Source: Entamoeba invadens IP1 (Eukaryota; Evosea; Mastigamoebida; Endamoebidae). From it: a stretch of DNA of 15,141 nucleotides. Under the pieces are notes generated by a model. The model saw nothing but the letters and a program-made list of their open reading frames with translations, searched no databases and had not been told where the DNA came from. Where the stretch lies: NCBI RefSeq assembly GCF_000330505.1, contig NW_004440451.1:71405-86545 (forward strand), written 5' to 3'. Positions within the stretch are counted from its first letter, which is position 1; each line of letters begins with the position of its first letter. Made by a program: the position numbers and the translations under genes. Positions 7,856-15,141 of the stretch are shown one piece after another.

Positions 7856-8105
7856 TTCGACTTTTTTTCATAGCGTCCTTTGTGATTTTTGGTGGTCTTC
7901 CCATTTTTGTTAACTTTGGAATAAATTGTGTATTTTCATCTAACTTAACTTTTAATGAATGAACTGTACTTTTCGAAAGGTGTCTTGAAGTTGAAACTTT
8001 TGTTATTGATATTCCATTAATCAAATCCGTGCATGCATCTTTTAATTTTTGGTGAAGGAGTTTATCACACATTTTACTTTCTCGCGTCCTCATTACTGGT
8101 TTCAT
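7824..8105 (-). CDS. Mariner/Tc1 transposase, N-terminal DNA-binding part
   Basis: 93 residues from the ATG at 8105. Residues about 18-55 ('ISITKVSTSRHLSKSTVHSL') form a helix-turn-helix like the paired-type TIR-binding domain of Tc1/mariner enzymes. 'GRPPKIT' (about 69-75) is the GRPR-like hook linking the two HTHs. Beyond about residue 81 the frame is wrong: the last dozen residues are the shifted reading of the sequence that encodes the start of the catalytic piece. The two pieces overlap at 7824-7855. Restoring frame needs one A fewer in the A7 homopolymer, so a simple indel (or assembly error) explains the break. Confidence 0.8.
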   Translation of the reverse strand: MKPVMRTRESKMCDKLLHQKLKDACTDLINGISITKVSTSRHLSKSTVHSLKVKLDENTQFIPKLTKMGRPPKITKDAMKKSRNANDNQSTIK

Positions 8106-8341
8106 TGTTTAAAAAAAGTTCTTTTACAATTTGCCAAACTCAACCACTTTTTACCACTTTTTAAAACTCAATTCCACTCTTTTAAAATTTTCATCTAAAA
8201 AAATAATTATTTTTCTTTTTAAAAATATTTATGAGTTTTTTATGTTCTGTGTTTTTCTCTTTTTAAATGTATTTTATTTTGTTAATTATTTGTTTTACCA
8301 AAAAAATATTAAAAAAGCACACAAAAAAGAATTATATCGAT

Positions 8342-8368
8342 TACAGACTTTTTATTTCCAGTTTATAT
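8342..8368 (-). repeat. Right TIR of mariner element
   Basis: Complement of 6811-6837 with a single mismatch at 8346; it is flanked by TATA on the outside. Confidence 0.85.
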
Positions 8369-8781
8369 ACATTAACAATTAATATTAATGTGTATGTTGA
8401 AAAAGTATATTAGTTGTTCAAATAAAAATTTTAAGTTGAAATCACTAAAATGTTTAATAATTTTTATTGGTTGTTAGTATCTTCTGTATATACAACAATT
8501 ATAAGGAGTGAGTATTGTTATTGAATTTTAAAAACTCTGCATTTTACCATTTCATATGCTTTTTATTGTTCAATTTTTGTTTTTTAAAACTGGATTATAA
8601 CACATTAAAATGACTATTATACAATTCAAAAATTTTGTTTAAATCGTTAACTATAGTTTTACCAATTTTTTAAAAACATTTTAACAATAAAAAACTTTTT
8701 AAGTTTTTTGTTGACAATATGCTAAAACTAAAAGATATATTGACACGTATTAGAGATTGCCACGAAGTTGTTTAAAAACTG

Positions 8782-8798
8782 GATCTTGGCCGACCCTG
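8782..8798 (-). repeat. Right terminal inverted repeat of outer element
   Basis: gatcttggccgaccctg on the plus strand, partner of 6252-6270. It is followed by AC rather than TA. Confidence 0.55.
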
Positions 8799-11165
8799 AC
8801 TTATATTCATTTGAAATTATTAATAAATTATCACTGGGATTGTGTTTTGTTGTTCAAAATAATAATTAATTTTTTAATATTGAATAATATAAATACATGA
8901 ATCATTGGTTATCATATTCAAGTAGTTGTCATAAAAACGATGTTATTTATAACTAAAAATAATATAAATTAAAACAGACTTACAATGTCTCAAAGAAGTT
9001 TACTATAAAATGAAATTATAAATAATAAACAATTTGTTTAATAATATAATTTTAGATTATAAATATATGTAAATAATACCAACGTTTTGAATTAATAACA
9101 ACAGAAAAAGTTGTGTATATGAAAAGGCGCAATAAAAACAAAGGTTACTCATGTTTTAAAAAATCCAACAACAATTGTAATAAATAAATAATAATAATCA
9201 GCACCAATAATAATTAATTAAAACACAATAATAGCTTCAATAACAAAATATCACATCTGTCACATTACGTAATAATACTGATGTTTGTATATCAATAATT
9301 ACCTTATTATTTCTTTTTTACTTACAATGTTAAAACATACAAACTTAATAATTCTAATTTTAATTATTAAAAACTCACATCCTCACATTAGTTCATTTTA
9401 TAAAGTGATAACAAGGTACAGCCATTTGTAATTTCGAAAATGTGTAATTTTTTGTGGGTTTTCTGTTTTATTATAATAATTAATTCATTAATTTTTATCA
9501 CTTTGATAAAAAATATTTAAAGGATCAAGTTGTTGAATCAAAATAACTTGAAAAAAAATAATTATAAATACTCGTGACAACCACCTTTCTTGCATCTTTA
9601 TTTAAGATAATTTATAAGTATTTTATTTGAGACTAATCAATAATATGAACAACTTTATTAAAGTTGAAATAATCTTATTTGTTTGTAAACACAAAACAGT
9701 TACTTACGTGTAAGTTAACATGATATTTAAATAAGAAATTTATTTGGGATTATAATAAGTAATTTAAATTCTATTATGAATTAAAATTCATTAATTAGTA
9801 TTTATTTATAAACATTATTGACTATGTGAAGTCATTGAAATATATATATTTTAAATAATCAATTGACAATCATTTTATATTTGTTTCGTTTTAAATATAC
9901 AAAATATACAATTTTTTCAAATTAAAAAAGTGCATCTTCTACTTTATTGTGAAAAAATTCCAAATATTTATATTTTATTAAAAAGTGTTGAGTTAGATTT
10001 AAATAACAAAATAAATATTCAAATTACATATTATATTTTTGTTTAACCTGTTATATATTGAAAATAATTGTATATAATTAAATGTTCATTCTATATTTAT
10101 TTAATTGTTGGACTTTTACAGTTGAATTTTTTATTTTTTTGGCTTTTGATTATATTATTTTAAACTGTTTAAACAACAAAGATGTCAATATACAAACACA
10201 ATTTTAAACGTATTAATTTAAAAACAGATGTGTTACAATAAATATAATTCTCTATTTGTTTTTTTTGTTAAATAGAAGAAGTTTATTATAAACAAATTCT
10301 TGATCATTGAATATAATTTGTGAAATTTTATAACAATTTGTTTTAATTATAATAATCACAAAACGGACACAATTTAAATGTTTAATAACACCAATATCAA
10401 CATTGTAATTTAAAACTTTTGTTGATACGGGTTAAATAAAAAAACTTCTGTATTAATACAACTTTATACTGTTCTAACAGTTATTAATATTAAAACAAAG
10501 GAAGTTTAATACTTATTACCCCTTCGAACAAAAAAGTATCAAATGGGTATATTCAGCATTCATGGTTAAAATACCGTACATTTAATTATATTAATATAAT
10601 TGAAATCAAGAAAATCAAGTCGAAGTAAATGAAAAATGAATATGTTTTTTTGTCCATCTGTAAATATATACAAATGATGATTATTTTATGATTATTTTTA
10701 TCAAGTAAAGTTGGGTTTTTAAAGTTATCTACAATAAAAATAAAATAATGCATTTCAACTACATTGAAAATTATTATTAAAAAATGAAAAAAACTCTATT
10801 TAAAAACAACTTGTTATAATAATATTACAGAATTTGATTAAAATGTTACTTTGTAAATTACTAAATTCTCATTAAAATAAACAACAATAATACAACATGT
10901 TATTTTGTCATGTAAATACATGTAATAACACTGATTATAAATTAAATCAAAAAATAATTATTATTGCAATGAACAATTTTAACACAGAATTAAAACTTAC
11001 ATACTTATATCCAATATAACATAAAAAATGATTTCTTGTTGAATAGTGATACAAATGGAAAAAACACTTACAAAGATATTATTATACAAATCTATCAATT
11101 TTAATATTAAAACAAAGTTGTTATTTTTTTAGTTTGCTTATTAATAAATTTTTAATATAATACTG
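8799..11165. other. 2.4-kb A+T-rich desert
   Basis: No open frame of 60 codons or more was seen on either strand, and there is no RNA gene or clear tandem repeat. Composition is dominated by A/T-run words such as 'aataataa' and 'ttaaaa'. Words such as 'caaaacttttgtt' and 'ggacacaatt' recur loosely here and in other spacers (compare 6768-6800 with 10363-10422), which suggests decayed dispersed repeats. A single transposon-like 'TACAGCC' at 9417 and 'TACAGTTG' at 10118 could not be paired with second ends. Confidence 0.5.
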
Positions 11166-11481
11166 GTGATTCCGGAATCGGTTCGGGAACCGCCATGTTC
11201 CGGAATCAAAAGTTTGGGAATATTTTTTTATGAAGTTCGGGAACTTGTGTGTTCGGGAACTTATTGGTTCGGGAACATACCAATTTTAAGTTTAAGAATT
11301 AGGATGTTCCCGAACCGAGGTTAAAAATATTCCCGAATATTTTTTGATTCCGGAATCGGTTCGGGAATTTGATAAAAAAAATAAAATTCCCCAAATATTT
11401 TTTTATTGATTCTTGAAACTTCTGATTCGGGAATCAAAAATATTTCCCAAATGTTTCAAGAAAAGCCGATTCCGGAATCGG
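11166..11481. repeat. Island of 14 TTCnnGAA quasi-palindromes
   Basis: In 316 bases there are 14 exact TTCnnGAA units, starting at 11170, 11182, 11198, 11236, 11252, 11268, 11307, 11330, 11348, 11360, 11410, 11426, 11455 and 11470, plus three near-units (11213, 11387, 11443). The centre is mostly CG, GG or CC. Flanks vary but often keep dyad symmetry, for example GATTCCGGAATC, GGTTCGGGAACC, AAGTTCGGGAACTT and AATATTCCCGAATATT. The 16-bp CCGATTCCGGAATCGG (11466-11481) is a perfect palindrome. On a larger scale the island folds around about 11291, where a 13-bp arm (11266-11278) faces its complement (11304-11316). There is no coding frame. It may be a foldback element, a protein-binding array, or a structured transcript. 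Confidence 0.85.
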
Positions 11482-11552
11482 TTTCGACTACACTACTTAG
11501 CAAGTCAACTGAATCAACTTTTTTGTGGGAAGGTGAAAACTAAATTAGATTT

Positions 11553-11574
11553 ATCTACAGTAGGGGGAGTGAGG
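11553..11574 (+). repeat. Left TIR of the non-autonomous element
   Basis: Begins ATCTACAGTAGGGGG; exact complement of 12658-12679. Confidence 0.8.
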
Positions 11575-11600
11575 GGCTTGACGAAACTGAGGGGCTTGAC
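11570..11600 (+). repeat. 18-bp tandem duplication inside the left TIR
   Basis: TGAGGGGCTTGAC occurs at 11570-11582 and again at 11588-11600, a period of 18. The right terminus has one copy. The second copy runs on into CTAT, as the right end does, so the duplication is specific to the left end. Confidence 0.75.
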
Positions 11601-11836
11601 CTATTGTTTTATTATCTTTTTTACTATACAGAGTTTTCCCGGTTCTATTTAAAAAATAACAAAAACTATAAATAATTTATAAAAAATGTCAAAGAAAAAG
11701 ATTCTTATTTTATCAAAATAAAATAAAACGTATTTTGAAAGAAAAAGATTAACACCCTTTAATGTTATGAAGAAAATTGAATGGCTTATTTCTATTGTTT
11801 GAAATAACCAAAATTTAATTCACAAAGCTTCAATTA

Positions 11837-12433
11837 TTATGTTTCTATAACAGCACAAATACAACTTCTTTGTACATAGACAGGATTTCCTTTAGCCATA
11901 AAAGACAAGTTGTTCCTCACACAATCCAACTCGTCTCGCCATTTGGCTTGTGTATTCGGAGTTGTTAAAATACCAGCTTACTGAATACTTTGACAATTGA
12001 AATCAATTGACGCCAATTTCGCAGTAACCGAAGACTTGAATTGATTTTTGGATGAGAGAACATAGTGATAGTGATGGCAGATCATGACAAGTTCTAAGAG
12101 AACAAGGAGAGCTGAGAGAGCATATTTGTGTTTCCATTGCTCGTCATACCAAAAAGGTGTTGGGAGCATTAGAGAGCAAAGCAACAAAAACATCATTATT
12201 GCATCATATAAGCGTTCTGGTGTTGTTGGAGTCAATATTGGCAAGATTAAAAGAATGTTCGTTTCTATAAAAGAGGCTTCCAGATTGTTACTGGAAGCCA
12301 ATGGTGTTTATACCAGAGAACACTTGGAATTGTTTGTTCTTCCGCCTAGACCAACATATTTGGTCAAATCCGAAGAGGAAAGTTTGCCTTGGAATATCCA
12401 ATAATTGCCAACAACGAGAGCCATATCAAACAT
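11837..12433 (-). pseudogene. Broken gene for a probable multi-pass membrane protein
   Basis: One minus-strand frame of 199 codons, ATG at 12433 to TAA at 11839-11837, has only two internal stops: TAA at 12310-12308 (codon 42) and TAA at 11980-11978 (codon 152). The translation has hydrophobic segments at about codons 2-14, 54-64 ('NILLILPILTP'), 72-85 ('AIMMFLLLCSLMLP') and 98-112 ('ALSALLVLLELVMIC'), then a polar tail with 'AKWRDELDCVRNN'. Codon choice resembles the native genes here. Sequence just 5' of the ATG stays hydrophobic in another frame, suggesting a further frameshift. I do not recognise the family. It lies wholly inside the TIR element, so it may be a captured host gene piece. 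A plus-strand frame at 12084-12404 (106 codons with ATG, no stops) overlaps it; I favour the minus strand because its pattern persists across both stops, but I am not certain. Confidence 0.4.
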
Positions 12434-12536
12434 GAAGACTAACGCCTACCAATGACTTTATTGAGAACTAACAACTAACAAACACCCAAGTCGTTTTTAA
12501 TACAATTTCAAGTTCCGACTTTATGCTAAGGATGAA

Positions 12537-12650
12537 CCTATACTTTTATGGTTTATAAACTATAACTTATAAGTCAAGGTTGTGTTTTTAAATAGAACAT
12601 TAAAAATAGTTTTTATTTAAATATAATAAATAAACCATTAAAAGTATAGG
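12537..12650. repeat. Subterminal inverted repeat near the right end
   Basis: cctatacttttatggttta (12537-12555) pairs with 12631-12650 with a single-base insertion. The latter adjoins the right TIR, so the left arm looks like an inverted duplicate of the sequence just inside the terminus; the preceding 'tgaa' extends the likeness to TIR-internal TTGA. Confidence 0.65.
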
Positions 12651-12657
12651 TCAAGCT

Positions 12658-12679
12658 CCTCACTCCCCCTACTGTAGAT
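12658..12679 (-). repeat. Right TIR of the non-autonomous element
   Basis: Exact 22-bp complement of 11553-11574. Confidence 0.8.
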
Positions 12680-13413
12680 CCTATTTATTTTTAGAATAAT
12701 TAAAAATAAATTCAAAACACGAAACCGATTAGTTTTCGCGCAAACTACTGGTCTTTACAGACCCATGTTTCCTGTTTTCCATGTGTTCAAAATAGTCAAT
12801 ACTTGCTGTTACGAGACATACACATAAATTTTCATGAGAGCGCTTCGATTTTTATCGATTTTTCATAATCTAAATTGGGTTGTAACACACCGATCTTAAT
12901 TAAAGATCTTTTTAGTTTAAACACAAAAATAAAAAAAGTGACTTATTTTAAGTAAAAAAACAATGATAAAATTTATCCAGTTTTCACTTCGTAAGGTTAA
13001 TGTTACACAAAATAAAAAAAAATCGTTAATTATCATTTTTGAGACTTTTAAAGTGTTTGTTGTCGTATTAGTAGAATTGCAAAACAATATCAATTTATCG
13101 TATTTATTTGAAAATGAATATTTATGGTAATAGAAATAATGATACAAATCCTTGAACGATAAATGAGAAACAACACCATCAGTCTTATTTATTTGAGTCA
13201 CTTTTTTGAAACCCACATTGGCTTAAAATTTACAGGTCTACTGTTTGATGGTATTTTTCAAAAAGAATTAAGTTATAAAATTTAACAAATAATTTATAAA
13301 CAATCTTTTCTGTTTAGATGTTTTAAAAGACAATAAAGTGTTCTTCCCGTTTCATGTATTAATTTCTTTGTTCTATATTTTATTATTTACATGTTCTGTA
13401 TTTTGCTAAATTA
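12680..13413. other. Spacer with one less A+T-rich patch
   Basis: The patch at 12718-12870 is richer in G+C than the surroundings and holds a hairpin (ggtct-ttac-agacc, 12750-12763) and a repeated 'tcgattttta'. It looks like a remnant of a gene or element, but no second terminus or protein family was recognised. The rest is A+T-rich. A 99-codon minus-strand frame (12917-13216) begins with GTG, has no ATG near its 5' end, and looks fortuitous. Confidence 0.45.
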
Positions 13414-13417
13414 ATTA

Positions 13418-13580
13418 CAGTGAAACCTTTTAAGAGCAGTAACTTTGAAGAGAGGGCTCTTTTAGAATAAAACCAAAAATCGAGTTTTACTAAACAGTTT
13501 CAAGGTTTGCTTGGCTAAAACTGCTTATTTTCGAAAGAATAGTAATAACCATACTCTCTTGCTCTTAATTAATATGACTG
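13418..13580. mobile_element. Small MITE with pogo/Tc1-like ends
   Basis: A 163-bp segment flanked by TA (13416-13417 and 13581-13582). The ends are symmetric: attacagt (13414-13421) faces actgtaat (13577-13584), and after 8 unmatched bases on each side ttaagagca (13430-13438) faces tgctcttaa (13560-13568). That gives at least 19 of 25 terminal positions. The left end, TA-CAGTGAAACC, has the common form of pogo/Tigger and related termini. There is no coding capacity. Confidence 0.6.
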
Positions 13581-13663
13581 TAATGATGAAAATCTGTATT
13601 TAAATGTGTGGTATTGATATTAACATTTATTTTATTATTAAACATAAAAAAGTGACAGTTCAC

Positions 13664-13876
13664 TTATTTTAAAATGAGCAGACAACAAGACATAACAGTT
13701 AAGAACTCAGCCAAGACACTATACGAACTGTCTTGTTTATTAATTCCGATAGTTTCATAAGGTATTTCCTCCCAACAATTATATTTGTAAATTTCCCCTT
13801 CTTTTCTCATTCTAAAATCGTTGTTATCAACATCATAAAACATTGGATCTTGACTCGAGTTAGTGTTCATCCCCAT
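13664..13876 (-). pseudogene. C-terminal piece of the beta-helix protein, out of frame
   Basis: This frame continues the protein encoded by 13867-14643. 'SSQDPMFYDVDNNDFRM' is the typical closing strand of these beta-helix enzymes ('DP.F.D....DFR'), followed by 'EIPYETIG' and a hydrophobic end ('VLAEFLTVMSCCLLILK') suitable as a GPI-anchor or tail-anchor signal. The two frames meet at a run of four G on the minus strand (C4 at 13871-13874). One more G, or a -1 slip, would join them. The ATG at 13876 alone is unlikely to be a genuine start. Confidence 0.7.
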
Positions 13877-14643
13877 CTTTTCATATACTTATTACAACCG
13901 TCAGTAAATATATGATCCCATGTGTTATTATATAATACATTACAGTATATCTCAGTGTTCTCCATATACAGCCAATGAATATTTTCTTCTTTCATCAACT
14001 CTTCTGACGTTTTTGGTAACAGCGCCCATTCGGGAAATTGGTCTTTCCACGGAGAAGCGTATCTATACACTCTATTGTTCACCATCGTATCCAGTAAATT
14101 GTATGCCGCATTTGGAGTCGTGTCATACCTTCTTGGTCCTCTAGAATCTCCCGAATACCCCGTCTTACAATTATAGAATATGTTATTATAAATAATGTTG
14201 GATATCCCAGAGCCCTGCACAAGACCATAACCGACAAAATTTGAAACGACGTTTTGGTAGACTCTTTGCTTCGATAGGTTGTCGTCTAAGTAAATTCCAA
14301 TGACATAAGACCATCCGCCAGGTTGCCCAAATCCCGTGGAGTCGTGGAAATAGTTGCGCTTGATGACATTACCAGAATATTCCCAATGAGTACCAGAATA
14401 CAATGCACCACAATCAGAAGCTCGGGTACATATATTTTTAGCTTCATTGTATGAGATCTCTAAATACGCTCCTTCGTGTGAATACCCCAAATGGGGATTG
14501 TTTTCCACGTAATTATGCTTCATGTAATTACCAACAATGCCAATAGAAAACGCTGGGACAAAAGTGAATGATACTTGTGATGTCGTGTTGGCATAGTTAT
14601 GAGTTAGATAGCACTCTTTTCGATATAATGTAGTGAAGTTTCC
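13867..14643 (-). pseudogene. Right-handed beta-helix protein (polysaccharide lyase-like), 5' truncated and frameshifted
   Basis: The frame is open from 14643 (just after TAA at 14646-14644). An ATG occurs only at 14523, but the preceding 40 codons ('YLTHNYANTTSQVSF', 'GIVGNYMKHNYVENN') already have the beta-helix repeat pattern, so that ATG is internal. Characteristic strands follow: 'DCGALYSGTHWEYSGNVIKR', 'NYFHDS', 'GIYLDD', 'NVVSNFVGYGLVQGSGISN', 'IYNNIFYN'. 'D.GALY.G..W...GN.I..NYFHD' and 'GIYLDD' are signatures of a bacterial-type parallel beta-helix family related to pectate-lyase-fold polysaccharide enzymes. Missing are the signal peptide and probably the first half of the helix. Upstream (14644-15141) I found no matching exon, although AG just before 14643 could be an intron acceptor. 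With the frameshift at 13871-13874 this is most likely a pseudogene. The intact protein would be secreted. Confidence 0.75.
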
Positions 14644-14646
14644 TTA

Positions 14647-15141
14647 TTGTTATTTAAACTATAATTTATAATAATATTAGTTTCTTATTAAAATAGTTTA
14701 AATTTATTAAATCAACATATATTACAATTATAGTTATATATTACAGTTATGATAAAAACCAGTGCAACTTAAGCAAAAATGGGGTTACTGAGTTAAATAA
14801 TTCTAAAAAAAGAAGAATAACATTATTTCTAAAATGTTTTAAGATTAATTATAAAATTATTAAGAAACTTACATTAATTATGTTATTGTTTTATTGTTTT
14901 GTTTATTATAAAAAAAGAATTAAAAACATTAAAAAATTAACAAAGCTATCCATTTACAAATTAAACTAACAACAATCATGATATTGTTGAACGCGGAACA
15001 TTTGGGGTTAGTCCAAAATTGTTACTGACAGCAAAGGAGTGGGTTTGGAATTAAAAGTCCGAAAAATAAAAGTACTACTATGCGTATGTGTTTCTTGGAC
15101 AATTTCTATGTTATGAATTGAATAGAAAGGTCAGCGGACAA
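14647..15141. other. Right-edge spacer; no upstream exon recognised
   Basis: 14647-14970 is A+T-rich with no coding sign. From about 14985 the sequence is less A+T-rich; a stop-to-stop frame (+) at 14968-15053 reads '...HDIVERGTFGVSPKLLLT...', and another open stretch ends at about 15115, but both are short and lack a start. This patch may be the edge of another gene or element beyond the window. Confidence 0.4.

Larger units (their letters stand above)
6814..8365 (-). mobile_element. Mariner/Tc1 element with near-complete transposase
   Basis: Inverted repeats at 6811-6837 and 8342-8368 agree at 26 of 27 positions and enclose a minus-strand transposase. With TA duplications at 6812-6813 and 8366-8367 the element is about 1,552 bp; TA at 6814-6815 / 8364-8365 would give 1,548 bp, because the ends read ATATAA. 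Size, TA target and transposase all fit the Tc1/mariner superfamily. The ends are nearly identical while the reading frame has a single lesion, which points to a recent insertion. The 5' untranslated side (8106-8341) and 3' side (6838-7039) are A+T-rich. Confidence 0.85.
6252..8798. mobile_element. Outer Tc1-type element, interrupted by the mariner insertion
   Basis: The left end is TA + CAGGGTTGGCCAAACGATC (6250-6270). The right end, read on the minus strand from 8798, is CAGGGTCGGCCAAGATC. The first 13 bases match at 12 positions, and GATC matches after a 2-base gap. Such G+C-rich blocks facing each other in A+T-rich sequence, both with the CAGxGxxGGCCAA form of Tc1-family termini, are unlikely by chance. 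The left end has the expected TA target; the right is followed by AC, so the duplicate has mutated or the end is slightly misplaced. Removing the inner mariner (about 1.55 kb) leaves about 1 kb without coding capacity, so this would be an old non-autonomous element. Similarity does not extend inward beyond the first 20 bases. Confidence 0.5.
11558..12674. mobile_element. Non-autonomous TIR element (Tc1/pogo-like) carrying a gene fragment
   Basis: 22-bp perfect inverted repeats (11553-11574 and 12658-12679) continue, after a small indel, as GCTTGACCTAT. The ends read TA + CAGTAGGGGGAGTGAGG on both sides (TA at 11556-11557 and 12675-12676), giving a 1,117-bp element if TA is the duplicated target. 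The CAGT start and TA target suit Tc1/pogo-type elements. No transposase motif lies inside. The interior holds what looks like a broken membrane-protein gene on the minus strand. The matching bases ATC/GAT just outside TA leave some doubt about the exact ends; an 8-bp duplication as in hAT elements was looked for and not found. Confidence 0.7.

Noticed and set aside
8131..8382. 83-codon plus-strand frame
   Set aside because: It starts at TTG, is Phe/Lys/Asn-rich from A+T composition, and runs across the right mariner TIR.
9417..9440. TACAGCC... as a Tc1-type terminus
   Set aside because: No inverted partner was found within the window.
11166..11481. Classical heat-shock element array
   Set aside because: Although TTCnnGAA fits the HSE dyad, the units are not in continuous 5-bp alternation and no gene start follows closely, so I kept it only as one hypothesis.
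11166..11481. CRISPR-like array
   Set aside because: Repeat units are only 8-16 bp, irregularly spaced and in a eukaryotic setting.
11413..11652. 79-codon plus-strand frame
   Set aside because: It starts at TTG and crosses both the palindrome island and the left TIR; its open state follows from the repeats' composition.
12308..12330. Tiny GT...AG intron removing the first stop in the membrane-protein remnant
   Set aside because: GTATAAAC...TTCCAG would be about 23 bases, too short for a spliceosomal intron, and the second stop would remain.
12084..12404. 106-codon plus-strand frame with an ATG
   Set aside because: Not fully excluded, but the minus-strand frame shows hydrophobic segments and coding character persisting across two stops over 199 codons, which I find more gene-like; the alternative is recorded under that entry.
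12917..13216. 99-codon minus-strand frame
   Set aside because: It begins with GTG, has no ATG near its 5' end, is rich in Phe/Tyr/Asn/Lys, and shows no family pattern.

Overview
The window looks like nuclear DNA of a parasitic amoeba of the genus Entamoeba, most likely E. invadens. This rests on the very A+T-rich spacers, intron-free genes using A/T-ending codons, TAATT polyadenylation motifs that overlap or abut stop codons, a cysteine-rich (CxxC) surface-protein remnant, and a high density of TA-inserting Tc1/mariner-type DNA elements, which are known to be abundant in that species. No rRNA, tRNA, CRISPR array or bacterial-style operon was seen. The species name is an inference; the gene and element calls do not depend on it.

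Layout. (1) 3-2033 (+): 3' part of a secreted or surface glycoside hydrolase with a TIM-barrel catalytic domain (GH42/GH50-like) and a hydrophobic C-terminal tail. (2) 2580-3668 (-): an intact poly(A)-binding-protein-like protein with four RRMs, with a strong inverted repeat just upstream. (3) 4411-4806 (+): a decayed cysteine-rich surface-protein gene with two in-frame stops. (4) 5424-5852 (+): a small secreted protein resembling an ML (MD-2/NPC2-like lipid-binding) domain. (5) 6252-8798: apparently nested transposons. Outer Tc1-type inverted termini surround a mariner/Tc1 element of about 1.55 kb with its own 27-bp inverted repeats and a nearly intact DD35E transposase broken by one frameshift. 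(6) 8799-11165: 2.4 kb of A+T-rich sequence with no convincing gene. (7) 11166-11481: a striking island of 14 TTCnnGAA quasi-palindromes. (8) 11558-12674: a TIR-bounded element without transposase that carries the broken remains of a probable multi-pass membrane protein gene. (9) 13418-13580: a small MITE with pogo/Tc1-like ends. (10) 13664-14643 (-): a right-handed beta-helix (polysaccharide lyase-like) gene lacking its 5' end and carrying a frameshift.

The picture is a gene-poor, transposon-rich stretch between two carbohydrate-active or surface genes. Of the five host-type loci besides the partial GH gene, two look intact (RRM protein, ML-like protein) and three are broken (Cys-rich protein, membrane protein, beta-helix protein). 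The genes do not form an obvious pathway, although the GH and beta-helix proteins would both act on extracellular polysaccharide. The least explained signal is the palindrome island at 11.2-11.5 kb.
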